64,000 nt of DNA from Cyclobacteriaceae bacterium (lineage in GTDB: Bacteria; Bacteroidota; Bacteroidia; Cytophagales; Cyclobacteriaceae): the NCBI GenBank assembly GCA_022842845.1, contig JALHOT010000002.1, positions 62,001 to 126,000 on the forward strand, read 5' to 3'. Positions 10,330 through 20,172 of this stretch are shown piece after piece (the first letter of the stretch is position 1; each line of letters opens with the position of its first letter). The notes beneath the pieces were generated by a model, which searched no databases, had not been told where the DNA came from, and worked only from the letters and a program-made list of their open reading frames with translations. Position numbers and translations under genes: made by a program.

Positions 10330-11274
10330 TTAATACGTTACTTCTACCGTATCAACTTGTACAATTTTTGAGAACGGTGGAATACCGGTGATGACCGGAG
10401 CGAGGCGCGATTTGCCACCAGGTACTTTGCTAAAATCAACCGTTGCTTTCAAACTTTCCCGTGTGTAGTTAGTATGCTGCTGCCCCTCTGGCAATTGAAG
10501 CGTAAAGTGTATGTAGCGCACATTCATGAAAGGCCTTAGCTTTTTTGGCATGTTAATAAACTCAACCGATAAGGAGTCTTTTATTTCGTCAAGTTTAGAT
10601 ACTTGAAACGAGAGGGCGATTTGTTGCGGCTCTACCTGAATGCTGGGTTCATCAAAAAAAATATCAATTTGGGTATCCTGGTTTTCATCCAAATTCTTTT
10701 TGTTGTAAGGCAAAGAATAGGGTTCTGGTAAGGATTCAACAATTCTACGCGGACCTTGTACAAAAACAGAATCGGGTGTAAGGCTTATATAGCTAGCTAA
10801 ACCAAAGCCCTTGCGAAAGGTATTATCCAAATTCGACAAGCTTACACTTAACCAGCGTCCATCCAGGGGTTCAATATCCAGGCGGAGGGTGTCTGTGACT
10901 ACAAAATTAATCTGAAGATCCGGTAATTGTTGGGCAAATACACCTGGCAGCGTACTGCCTACCAACTTTTTTGTTTCTGTAGGGCGTTCCAATGGATATA
11001 GCAAGGCCGGCACTTTAACACCGGCACTGCGCCTGAGCAGCGTCCAGCCCATGCCTGTTATATTCATCTTGACTTCACCTGGCAGGGTGCTGACCGGCAC
11101 AAAATTTTCCTGATCGTATTGAAACTCGATAGGAAAGGAAAGAATGGTGGTATAAGTTTTATTGAGTGCATTAAAAAACCAGAAGACTGTGGCCGCCATC
11201 AGGCAAAGCACTACAGCCTTCCAGTTTTTTTTATTGAATCGTAATAGGTTAAATATCGATCCTGCTAAACTCAT
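10330..11274 (-). CDS. YbbR-like domain protein
   Basis: Single N-terminal TM and repeated extracytoplasmic domains; adjacent to yajC and coaE as in many Bacteroidetes. Confidence 0.8.
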   Translation of the reverse strand: MSLAGSIFNLLRFNKKNWKAVVLCLMAATVFWFFNALNKTYTTILSFPIEFQYDQENFVPVSTLPGEVKMNITGMGWTLLRRSAGVKVPALLYPLERPTETKKLVGSTLPGVFAQQLPDLQINFVVTDTLRLDIEPLDGRWLSVSLSNLDNTFRKGFGLASYISLTPDSVFVQGPRRIVESLPEPYSLPYNKKNLDENQDTQIDIFFDEPSIQVEPQQIALSFQVSKLDEIKDSLSVEFINMPKKLRPFMNVRYIHFTLQLPEGQQHTNYTRESLKATVDFSKVPGGKSRLAPVITGIPPFSKIVQVDTVEVTY

Positions 11275-11583
11275 TTATTTTTTGCCGGCTGCTGCTTTGC
11301 TGGCTTCCATATTGATGGCTGTTTTCGAAAACTTAATGCGCCCTCCCTTTTCTACTTCGAGTATGAAGGTATCATCTTCAATTTCAGCAATGCGGCCATG
11401 GGCACCACCAATGGTTACTACGTAATCGCCTTTAGCGATCTCATCTTGGAATTTCTTGGCCTCTTTTGCTTTTTTCTGCTGGGGGCGAATCATAAAGAAG
11501 TAAAACACGAGAATAATGGCTCCGAAGAACACAAACTGCATGTATGGATTTCCTTGCTGTGCTTGTAATATAATTGTGAACAT
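11275..11583 (-). CDS. yajC: preprotein translocase subunit YajC
   Basis: FYFFMIRPQQKKAKEAKKFQDEIAKGDYVVTIGGAHGRI. Confidence 0.95.
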   Translation of the reverse strand: MFTIILQAQQGNPYMQFVFFGAIILVFYFFMIRPQQKKAKEAKKFQDEIAKGDYVVTIGGAHGRIAEIEDDTFILEVEKGGRIKFSKTAINMEASKAAAGKK

Positions 11584-11652
11584 GTCTGTAAAATTTTGTG
11601 CGAAGTTAGTTGATATTCATTAATAGCGGTAGATAATTTGATAACATCCTGA

Positions 11653-12420
11653 TCAGGCCTTCATGGCTTTGATAATATCAGTAAATTCTCTTGACTTGAG
11701 GGAGGCACCGCCCACCAAACCACCGTCTACATCCGGGCACGCAAATAATTCGTTGGCATTGCCAGCATTTACACTCCCCCCGTATAAAATAGTGATCGTC
11801 TCAGCTACAGTCTTGCCATACTTACCAGCCAAATGCTGTCTGATTACTGCATGCATATCCTGCGCTTGTTGTGCCGTTGCCGTTTTTCCTGTGCCTATGG
11901 CCCATACAGGCTCATAAGCAATTACTACCTGTTGTATCGCCTCAGCACTTAAATGAAAAAGACTTTCTTCTACTTGCTTACGTACTAGTGTTTCATGCTC
12001 GTTGCGCTCCCTAACCTCTAATGGCTCCCCACAGCAGTAAATGGGGGTGAGACCATTAGCCAAAGCTATGTCAACCTTCTTAGCCAACAGCACTCCTGCC
12101 TCTGCAAAGTATTGTCTGCGTTCGCTATGGCCAATAATTACAGAAGGAATTTCTATTGACTTAAGCATGGAAGCCGCTACTTCTCCGGTATAGGCACCCG
12201 AAGCATGCTCGCTGCAATTTTGTGCGCCCACGCTAATGCGTGATGACTGTCCTACTAAACTGCGCACCGTGTCGAGATAAGGAAAGGGTACACATAATAT
12301 CACTTTCACATTGCCTCTTACTTCATCGTTAATCATTCCCACGAGTTCGCTGGTAAGGGCTTTGCCTTCCTGGAAGGTCTTGTTCATTTTCCAGTTGCCG
12401 GCTACAATTTTCTGACGCAT
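11653..12420 (-). CDS. tpiA: triose-phosphate isomerase
   Basis: MRQKIVAGNWKMNKT; AYEPVWAIGTGKTAT; LYGGSVNAGNA. Confidence 0.98.
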   Translation of the reverse strand: MRQKIVAGNWKMNKTFQEGKALTSELVGMINDEVRGNVKVILCVPFPYLDTVRSLVGQSSRISVGAQNCSEHASGAYTGEVAASMLKSIEIPSVIIGHSERRQYFAEAGVLLAKKVDIALANGLTPIYCCGEPLEVRERNEHETLVRKQVEESLFHLSAEAIQQVVIAYEPVWAIGTGKTATAQQAQDMHAVIRQHLAGKYGKTVAETITILYGGSVNAGNANELFACPDVDGGLVGGASLKSREFTDIIKAMKA

Positions 12421-12463
12421 ATATAATCTTTAAAATATTTCTTAATCAACAATATAAATGCTG

Positions 12464-13465
12464 CTACCTTTTAGTGGCCTTGTACTTTGACTCTTTAAAA
12501 AGTTTATCAGCATTATCCATTTCCATCAACTGTGGTAAGGTAATCTCCTCATTGTTTTTCATATAGCTATTCACAATTTGCCAGCCTACCCATTGGGCAA
12601 TTCGCCCAGGGCATTCGGGTCCCACTTCTATGGTTTTAGGACGCTCCCCTAAATAGCGCTGCTTCATCTGGTTGGCGGTCGAGTACAACACCTTATCTTC
12701 CACTAGTCTAAACCAAATCAGATCCTGGTTTTTTCGTGACCCCGCTATTTCATCAGCGGTGTAGTTCATAAAAATACTATCGGGTTTGCAAGGCAACATG
12801 TGTTTAGCAAAGTAATAGGATTTTCCATAGGCCACCATATCGGCCAATACTGTTTTGTCATTCATGTTAGTGGCATTGGTGCGGGCATCAATACCGTACA
12901 GCAACATAACTGAAGGCACAATATTTTGGGGACTGTACTGGCGCAAAATGTATTCGTACATCTGCGGCCTGTACTTGGCACCCGATCCCAAATAATAATC
13001 GAGGCCAACGATGATGAGGGAATCCGACACGTACAGATCACTGTCCAAACCAGTTATTACAAATTGAATTCTGGGAATGGGCATATCCGGATAATAGTAA
13101 TGCAGGTTTGTGAAGGCTTCTTCAAACTCTGCCACAAGCGGATCGATATTGGCAAATACTTTTTTCGTTTCCAGGTATAATGAATCAAAATATGGATTTG
13201 TGAAGCGCTGGTACAGGTTATTCAAAAAGGTCGAATCGTCCGGGTAATCTGCTCTAAGCAAAAACTGATCGCGCAGCACCGTATTCGCCCTCAGCAATTC
13301 GACAAGTTGGTCTTTGCTTGAGAGATTCTGGATCGTTAGCGTTAAGTCCTCCGTTTCCAAATTTACTGCTTCGGAAACGGGCGGTGCCTCCACACATTCC
13401 TTAGATGAATCGGAACAGGAGAAAATGGATGAGGCAATAAGTAGTAAAATAAGTGCGTGGCGCAT
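12464..13465 (-). CDS. gldB: gliding motility lipoprotein GldB
   Basis: Lipobox (IFSCSD); length and ending pattern (MKNNEEITLPQLMEMDNADKLFKESKYKA) match GldB. Confidence 0.8.
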   Translation of the reverse strand: MRHALILLLIASSIFSCSDSSKECVEAPPVSEAVNLETEDLTLTIQNLSSKDQLVELLRANTVLRDQFLLRADYPDDSTFLNNLYQRFTNPYFDSLYLETKKVFANIDPLVAEFEEAFTNLHYYYPDMPIPRIQFVITGLDSDLYVSDSLIIVGLDYYLGSGAKYRPQMYEYILRQYSPQNIVPSVMLLYGIDARTNATNMNDKTVLADMVAYGKSYYFAKHMLPCKPDSIFMNYTADEIAGSRKNQDLIWFRLVEDKVLYSTANQMKQRYLGERPKTIEVGPECPGRIAQWVGWQIVNSYMKNNEEITLPQLMEMDNADKLFKESKYKATKR

Positions 13466-13519
13466 AGAATAAAGCGCAAAGAAACAAAGAAAATGCGATA
13501 TGGGAATGATTGGGTACTA

Positions 13520-14005
13520 CTATTCAAAAAGCAGTTTATCACTTGGACTATTGCGCATCAGCCGAAGGCTCTTGGTACTTCCTTCACGTGTTATATGCAC
13601 CAGGTTGGATTGGTCTTCATGTAATTCTGTAATGGTAGTGTTTGTTACCTCGATCGTCTTCATTTTTTTTACTCCGGGCGCATAAGCGTAAATAACGATG
13701 GCATCACCTTCTATTTCGTGCCCGAGAAAAGTTATTCTCAAAGACTTCCCATCGACCTTTATTTGCATGCGGGTACTGAGGTAGGTATTCACCAGTTGAT
13801 CCGTAGTTAAGCCTGCTCCGGGGTTGGTTATATCAAGGGTAGATTGTTTGCGCTCAAGTCTGATAGCTTCTTCCAGGTCATCCAAAAATATGCGAGAAGT
13901 AATTTCCAGCTCTTTGTCGCGGGCATCAAATTTTATTTCTGTAACACTTACGTGCAAGGGGTGCAGAAAACCTGAAAAAAAGACTACCAAAAAAGAAATA
14001 ACCAT
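13520..14005 (-). CDS. DUF6702 family secreted protein
   Basis: N-terminal hydrophobic segment, HPLHVSVTEIKFDARDKELEITSRIFLDDLEEAIR, DQSNLVHITREGSTKSLRL. Confidence 0.75.
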   Translation of the reverse strand: MVISFLVVFFSGFLHPLHVSVTEIKFDARDKELEITSRIFLDDLEEAIRLERKQSTLDITNPGAGLTTDQLVNTYLSTRMQIKVDGKSLRITFLGHEIEGDAIVIYAYAPGVKKMKTIEVTNTTITELHEDQSNLVHITREGSTKSLRLMRNSPSDKLLFE

Positions 14006-14125
14006 GCAGTAAAATTCAATATTTAAAACTCAAAATTCAAAAGGGCTTGCAAAGCAAGTACCAAAATTTCAAATTATCCATTTTAGAGAGCAAATGCTTA
14101 TACTTGCCAGCTTTTATCGCTAATT

Positions 14126-14713
14126 ATGTCAGAGTTTCAATTGTACTTCATTCTGGGCAAAGATCATATACTGGATTATGCCAATGGCTATGATCACATC
14201 CTGTTTATAGTGGCACTATGCGCTATGTACTTAATGAGTGATTGGAAAAAACTCCTGATCCTTATCACGGCCTTTACCATAGGCCATTCTGTTACCCTGG
14301 CCCTTTCTACTTTTGAAGTGGTTTCTGTGAAGGCCGAACTGATAGAGTTTTTGATACCCCTTACCATTTTTATTACGGCTATATCTAATATTTTTAGAAG
14401 AGAGGAAAACCAAAGTACTTTTTCTTTACAAATGAATTATGGCTATGCTCTTTTCTTTGGCCTTATTCACGGTTTGGGTTTTTCTAACTACCTGAAAAGC
14501 ATTTTGGGGAGAGATGAAAGCATTATAACCCAGCTTTTAGCCTTTAATATTGGTCTAGAGTTCGGTCAAATAATAATTGTAGCAATCTTTTTGGCGGCTG
14601 CGTTTATTATTGTAGATCTTTTTTCGAGAAGTCGCAGAGATTGGAAGCTAATCTTGTCATCTGCCATTGCCGGTATAGCCCTGGTATTGATGAAAGACAA
14701 AATCTTTTGGTAA
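14126..14713 (+). CDS. HupE/UreJ family multi-spanning membrane protein
   Basis: HILDYANGYDHILFIVALC, FTIGHSVTLALS, LIHGLGFS, FNIGLEFGQ. Confidence 0.88.
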   Translation: MSEFQLYFILGKDHILDYANGYDHILFIVALCAMYLMSDWKKLLILITAFTIGHSVTLALSTFEVVSVKAELIEFLIPLTIFITAISNIFRREENQSTFSLQMNYGYALFFGLIHGLGFSNYLKSILGRDESIITQLLAFNIGLEFGQIIIVAIFLAAAFIIVDLFSRSRRDWKLILSSAIAGIALVLMKDKIFW

Positions 14714-14737
14714 TTAAACAAGCACATCCTAATAACT

Positions 14738-16972
14738 ATGAAAATTAAATTACTCTTCCTGTTACTTGTATTATCGGTAACAGCCTATGCTCAAAGCCCG
14801 AAATGGCAAGGCAAGTTTGAGCAGCTTGATCAATTGCTGCCCACACCTAACGAATACAGAAGCGGTTCTGGAGCCCCCGGCCCGCGCTATTGGCAACAGC
14901 GGGCTGATTATGTTATTAACGCAGAACTGAATGATGTAAACCAAAGCATTACAGGCAGCGAAACCATTACATACTTTAACAACTCGCCAGATGCTTTAAA
15001 ATATTTATGGCTGCAGCTTGACCAGAACATTAACGACAAGGAGAGCAACACCTTAAAAACCACTAATAATTCGGTGCGCGACTCTATTGATGCCAAAGCC
15101 ATTGCCAGCAGCCTTGGTTTGCACGATTTTGATGGAGGTTTTAAAATTAAAACGGTGAAAGATGCCACTGGTAAAGCCTTACCATACATGATTAATGCCA
15201 CCATGATGCGCATTGATCTACCCCAGGCTTTGGCCCCCGGTCAGAAGCTGTCTTTTTCAGTAGAGTGGTCCTTTAACATCAACGATCGTGTAAAAGGGTT
15301 AACGCCTAATGATGGGCGCAGCGGCATGGAGTACTTCCCTAAAGATGGCAATTACCTTTATATCATTGCGCAATGGTTCCCCCGCATGTGTGTGTATGAT
15401 GACGTTGTGGGCTGGCAGAATAAACAGTTTTTAGGCCAGGGTGAGTTTACCCTTACCTTCGGTAACTACACAGTTAATCTTACCGTTCCAGCAGACCATA
15501 TCGTAGCGGCTACGGGCATGGTTCAAAATGCAAAGGAGGTTTTAACACCGGAGCAATTTGCGCGTTTCGAAAAAGCGAAAACTTCTTTTGATAAACCCGT
15601 GATTATTGCCACCCAGCAAGAGGCAGAGCAACGTGAAAAAACAAAATCTGCCGCGAAAAAAACATGGAAGTTCTATGCAGAAAATGTACGCGACTTTGCT
15701 TTTGCTACTTCGCGTAAATTTATTTGGGATGCACAGGCTGTAAAAATCGGCAACAAAACACCTTTGGCTATGTCATACTATCCTAAAGAGGGCAATCCTT
15801 TGTGGGAGCAAGAATCCACCAAGGCTGTAAAGTATACGATAGAAACCTACAGCAAGTACACCATCGATTATCCCTATCCTCAGGCTACTTCAGTACATGC
15901 TGCTTCATTGGGTATGGAGTACCCCATGATTTGCTTTAACTATGGAAGACCTTTAGAAGACGGCACCATTCCCGAACGCACCAAGTGGGGTATGATTGGC
16001 GTAATCGTGCATGAAGTAGGCCATAATTTCTTCCCCATGATCATTAACAATGATGAGCGCCAGTGGACCTGGATGGATGAAGGCCTGAATACTTTTGTGC
16101 AGTACAGAACACAAGTGGAGAACTATCCTGATATGCCACAGCGCAGAGGCCCTGCTTCTACCATTGTCCCTTACATGAAGGGGAATCCGGAGTTACAAAG
16201 ACCATTGATGGTTAACTCAGAAACAGTGGTGCGCCAAAACTTTGGCAATGAACAATACGCCAAGTGCGCTACCGGCTTAAACATGCTACGCGAAACCATT
16301 ATGGGCCCTGAGTTATTTGACAAGGCCTTTAAAGAATATGCCAGCCGCTGGGCTTTTAAGCATCCTAAACCTGCAGATTTCTTCCGCACGATGGAAGATG
16401 CCTCTGCCGTTGATTTAGATTGGTTCTGGAGAGGTTGGTTCTACACGACTGATGTTTGTGATCAGTCCATTGAACAAGTGAAGTGGATGACTGTGCGCAA
16501 GGAAAACGCAAAAGTTGAAAACAAAGGTGTTACAGCTAAAAAGGGTGATCTTGCCTCCGGCACCGGCACTAATCAATACAACGATTTTAGCAATGGTCCG
16601 GAGCCATTTACAGTGGTGCCAACACCTGATGACTTCTATGGCGAATTCAGAAGCCGCATTAACGACAAAGACGTTATCAGCAAACTTGAAAATAAAAATC
16701 TGTACGAGGTTACACTTAGCAACAAGGGCGGTTTAATCATGCCTGTCATCATAGAATGGACCTACAAAGATGGCAGCAAAGAATTGGAGCACATTCCTGC
16801 TGAAATCTGGCGTGTTAATGAGCAACGTATTACCAAGGTTTTTGTAAAGGAAAAAGAAGTGGCTAAAGTCGTGCTGGATCCTAAATTGGAAACTTCAGAC
16901 ATCAGCATCGATGATAATGTTTTTCCTAAAGTTCAGGCCCCTTCTAAAATCGATCAATTGAAGAAGAATTAA
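14738..16972 (+). CDS. secreted M1 family metallopeptidase (copy 1)
   Basis: Signal peptide; HEVGH-x18-E zinc motif (HEVGHNFFPMIINNDERQWTWMDE); GMEYP in the GAMEN position. Confidence 0.92.
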   Translation: MKIKLLFLLLVLSVTAYAQSPKWQGKFEQLDQLLPTPNEYRSGSGAPGPRYWQQRADYVINAELNDVNQSITGSETITYFNNSPDALKYLWLQLDQNINDKESNTLKTTNNSVRDSIDAKAIASSLGLHDFDGGFKIKTVKDATGKALPYMINATMMRIDLPQALAPGQKLSFSVEWSFNINDRVKGLTPNDGRSGMEYFPKDGNYLYIIAQWFPRMCVYDDVVGWQNKQFLGQGEFTLTFGNYTVNLTVPADHIVAATGMVQNAKEVLTPEQFARFEKAKTSFDKPVIIATQQEAEQREKTKSAAKKTWKFYAENVRDFAFATSRKFIWDAQAVKIGNKTPLAMSYYPKEGNPLWEQESTKAVKYTIETYSKYTIDYPYPQATSVHAASLGMEYPMICFNYGRPLEDGTIPERTKWGMIGVIVHEVGHNFFPMIINNDERQWTWMDEGLNTFVQYRTQVENYPDMPQRRGPASTIVPYMKGNPELQRPLMVNSETVVRQNFGNEQYAKCATGLNMLRETIMGPELFDKAFKEYASRWAFKHPKPADFFRTMEDASAVDLDWFWRGWFYTTDVCDQSIEQVKWMTVRKENAKVENKGVTAKKGDLASGTGTNQYNDFSNGPEPFTVVPTPDDFYGEFRSRINDKDVISKLENKNLYEVTLSNKGGLIMPVIIEWTYKDGSKELEHIPAEIWRVNEQRITKVFVKEKEVAKVVLDPKLETSDISIDDNVFPKVQAPSKIDQLKKN

Positions 16973-16998
16973 CCTATTCATTTAAATAACCATGTAAG

Positions 16999-17033
16999 TG
17001 CCGGTTTAGCTATTTATCTAAACCGGCATTTTT
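16999..17033 (+). terminator. Rho-independent terminator between the two M1 genes
   Basis: Perfect 11-bp stem TGCCGGTTTAG / CTAAACCGGCA, 8-nt loop, followed by TTTTT. Confidence 0.85.
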
Positions 17034-17060
17034 GCTTTATTGCATATCCAAATCCCGATT

Positions 17061-19277
17061 ATGAAAAAAATAGTACTCCTGATCCTGCTGGCTTCCTTTG
17101 CTGCCCAGGCTCAAAACTGGAAGGGCAAGTTCGAACAACTTGGTCCTAACGAATTACCAACTCCCAATGCCTACCGCAGTGGTTCCGGAGCACCTGGTGT
17201 TGACTATTGGCAACAACGCGCTGATTATGTTATTGACGTTGAGGTAAATGATGAAACACAAGTGTTAACCGGTAAGGAAACCATCACTTACTACAACAAC
17301 TCACCAGAAACACTTACTTATTTGTGGATGCAGCTCGACCAGAATATTTTGGCCGATAATAGCATGACATCACAAACTCAAAGAGGTGGCTTGCGCGACT
17401 CTATTCCCGCTCGCTTTCTGGGTTTCATCGGTGTAAAAACCAGCGATTATAAAGGTGGCTATAACATTACTGCTGTAAAAGATGCTACTGGCAAAGCATT
17501 GCCTTACCTCATCAATTACACCATGATGCGTATTGAATTACCGGTTCCATTAAAGAAAGGTGAAAAGTTTGTTTTCTCCGTTGACTGGAACTATAAAGAA
17601 TACGATCGTATGCAGTTTAGCCAGCGTGGAGGTTATGAGTATTTCCCTGAAGACGGCAACTACGTTTATACTTTTGCCCAATGGTTTCCGCGCATGTGCG
17701 TGTTCGATGATTACGAAGGCTGGCAGAACAAGCAGTTTCTCGGCACGGGTGAGTTTGCCCTTACCTTCGGTAACTACAAGGTTCGTATCACTGTTCCTTC
17801 CGATCATATCGTAGCCTCAACCGGTTGGTTGCAAAATCCTAAAACAGTACTTACAACCGAACAGCAAGAGCGTTTTGCTTTGGCGCAAAAGACCTTCGAT
17901 AAACCCGTATTTATTGTGACGGAAGAAGAAGCCCGCAAAAAAGAAAAAGAGCGCTCTACTAAAAAAAGCACCTGGGAGTTTCATGCAGACAATGTACGCG
18001 ACTTCGCTTTTGCACACTCTCGCAAATTCATATGGGATGCCCAGGCTGTAAAGCTTGCCACTAAAACACCTTTGGCAATGTCTTATTATCCTAAAGAAGG
18101 CAACCCGCTTTGGGCAAAAGAATCTACCAAAGCTGTTAAAAATACTTTAGAGGTTTATTCTGCCAGAACTTTTGACTACCCCTATCCGCACGCCACTTCA
18201 GTGCATGCTGCTGATCAGGGTATGGAGTATCCAATGATTTGCTTCAACTTCGGAAGACCTAATCCGGATGGTACTTACTCGCCACGTTTATTAGAAGGCA
18301 TGATTGGCGTAGTCGTGCACGAAGTAGGCCATAACTTTTTCCCTATGATTGTTAACAACGATGAGCGCCAGAGCACATGGATGGATGAAGGGTTAAACAC
18401 ATTCCTAGAAGCTGAGACCATTCGTGATCGTTACAAAGAATTAAATTATACGAGGGCTACACCCAAGAGCATGATACCTTTTATGAAAGGAGACCGCTCT
18501 CAGATGCGTCCCATCATGGCAACAGCCGACAACCAGGGCTCCAACCACGGCCCTAATGGTTACACCAAGCCAGCTACAGGCCTAACCATTTTGCGCAACA
18601 CAGTAATGGGTCCTGAACTATTCGACAAAGCTTTTAAAGAATACGCCAACCGCTGGGCCTTTAAACATCCTAAGCCTGCAGATTTTTTCCGCACCATGGA
18701 AGATGCATCTGCCGTAGACCTTGACTGGTTCTGGAAAGGCTGGTTCTTTACTACTGACAATGCTGATATAGAATTGGCAGAAGTAAAATGGATGAAAGTG
18801 AAAAGCACTCAGGTAGACCCTGAAATGAAAACCCCTAAAACAAAGCAGGGTGATTTGGCTTCAGGAAAGAGTAATAATCCTCCAACAGATTTCTCTAATG
18901 GTCCTGAAGAATTTACGATGCTTAATACACCCGATAATTTCTACGGTGAGTTCCGCAGCCGCATCAACGATGGTGATGTACGTAAGAAGCTTGAAGGTAA
19001 AAATCTTTATCAGGTAAAACTGAAAAACGTTGGCGGTTTGGTAATGCCCGTGGTTATTGAATGGACCTTTAAAGATGGCAGCAAAGAAATTGATCGCATC
19101 CCTGCCGAAATCTGGCGTGTGAATGAAAACGAAATCACCAAAGTTTTTGTGAAAGAAAAGGAAGTGGTGAACGTTTTGGTAGATCCTAATTTTGAAGTTG
19201 CAGATATCAACGCAACCAACAATAACTTCCCTAAAAAGGAAGAGGCTTCTAAGGTAGATCAATTAAAGAAAAACTAA
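17061..19277 (+). CDS. secreted M1 family metallopeptidase (copy 2)
   Basis: Paralogue of 14738-16972; HEVGHNFFPMIVNNDERQSTWMDE; start refined from TTG 17040 to MKKIVLLILLASFAAQAQ at 17061. Confidence 0.92.
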   Translation: MKKIVLLILLASFAAQAQNWKGKFEQLGPNELPTPNAYRSGSGAPGVDYWQQRADYVIDVEVNDETQVLTGKETITYYNNSPETLTYLWMQLDQNILADNSMTSQTQRGGLRDSIPARFLGFIGVKTSDYKGGYNITAVKDATGKALPYLINYTMMRIELPVPLKKGEKFVFSVDWNYKEYDRMQFSQRGGYEYFPEDGNYVYTFAQWFPRMCVFDDYEGWQNKQFLGTGEFALTFGNYKVRITVPSDHIVASTGWLQNPKTVLTTEQQERFALAQKTFDKPVFIVTEEEARKKEKERSTKKSTWEFHADNVRDFAFAHSRKFIWDAQAVKLATKTPLAMSYYPKEGNPLWAKESTKAVKNTLEVYSARTFDYPYPHATSVHAADQGMEYPMICFNFGRPNPDGTYSPRLLEGMIGVVVHEVGHNFFPMIVNNDERQSTWMDEGLNTFLEAETIRDRYKELNYTRATPKSMIPFMKGDRSQMRPIMATADNQGSNHGPNGYTKPATGLTILRNTVMGPELFDKAFKEYANRWAFKHPKPADFFRTMEDASAVDLDWFWKGWFFTTDNADIELAEVKWMKVKSTQVDPEMKTPKTKQGDLASGKSNNPPTDFSNGPEEFTMLNTPDNFYGEFRSRINDGDVRKKLEGKNLYQVKLKNVGGLVMPVVIEWTFKDGSKEIDRIPAEIWRVNENEITKVFVKEKEVVNVLVDPNFEVADINATNNNFPKKEEASKVDQLKKN

Positions 19278-19339
19278 TTAAATCTACGCTCCGGCTTTAT
19301 TCCCAGAAAATAGCCGAGGAATAAAAGACTATTAAGTGA

Positions 19340-19375
19340 AAAAGTGTCCTGTACTTTCAAGTGCAGGACACTTTT
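19340..19375 (+). terminator. Rho-independent terminator after M1 copy 2
   Basis: AAAAGTGTCCTGTACT-TTCA-AGTGCAGGACACTTTT, 16-bp stem with one G.U pair, followed by GTTTTTG. Confidence 0.88.
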
Positions 19376-19394
19376 GTTTTTGCATCTTTGTATT

Positions 19395-20171
19395 ATGAAA
19401 CTCTTTTACAGGGAATATAAATCAGCCAACGCTCATGCAAAGCCTATGATTATTTTGCACGGACTCTTTGGTTCTTGCGATAACTGGCTTACACAAGCAA
19501 AAATATTATCAGAATGGTATCACGTGTTTACAGTTGATCAACGTAATCACGGCCTATCTCCGCACCACGATGCTTTTGATTATCCCTCCATGGTGCACGA
19601 CCTGCTGGAATTTATTGAAGAGCATCAGTTGCAACAACCCATCATCATAGGCCATTCTATGGGTGGCAAAACTGCTATGAACTTTGCGCTGGCCCATCCT
19701 GAAAAACTCTCTCATCTTATTGTGGTGGATATTGCCCCAAGAGCTTATAACCTGGAGCATTATACTATCATTGATGGACTTAATGCCATCGCTATCGATA
19801 AGATTACCAATCGCAATGAAGCGGATGAACAATTAGCTGCTTATGTCCCTGAGGCCGATGTACGCCAATTCTTATTAAAGAACTTGCAACGCAAAGCAGA
19901 AGGTGGTTTTTCCTGGAAAATAAATTTGAAAGTAATTTCTGCCAAGCTCAGCAACGTAGGGCTTGATCTTTACCTGAAGACAAGCTTCGACAAACCGACA
20001 CTCTTCATCAAAGGCAATCGATCTAAATACATCACCGAAGAAGACGCGCATGCGATCTTGAAAATTTTTCCACAAGCACAACTAGAAGGAATGGATACGG
20101 GGCATTGGGTACAAGCTGAGAAGCCTCAGGAGTTTGTCACACTCGTCCATCATTACCTTCAGGCCCATTAG
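19395..20171 (+). CDS. alpha/beta fold hydrolase (YbfF-like)
   Basis: ILHGLFGSCDNW, IIGHSMGGKTAMNFAL; start moved from 19344, which lies inside the terminator hairpin, to MKLFYREY. Confidence 0.9.
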   Translation: MKLFYREYKSANAHAKPMIILHGLFGSCDNWLTQAKILSEWYHVFTVDQRNHGLSPHHDAFDYPSMVHDLLEFIEEHQLQQPIIIGHSMGGKTAMNFALAHPEKLSHLIVVDIAPRAYNLEHYTIIDGLNAIAIDKITNRNEADEQLAAYVPEADVRQFLLKNLQRKAEGGFSWKINLKVISAKLSNVGLDLYLKTSFDKPTLFIKGNRSKYITEEDAHAILKIFPQAQLEGMDTGHWVQAEKPQEFVTLVHHYLQAH

Positions 20172-20172
20172 T

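Noticed and set aside
14908-15213. Long antisense ORFs inside conserved genes (for example 407-781 -, 14908-15213 -, 18861-19262 -, 20249-20680 -, 46584-47015 -, 48066-48581 -)
   Set aside because: They sit opposite strongly supported CDS and have no family-like sequence; best explained as shadow ORFs
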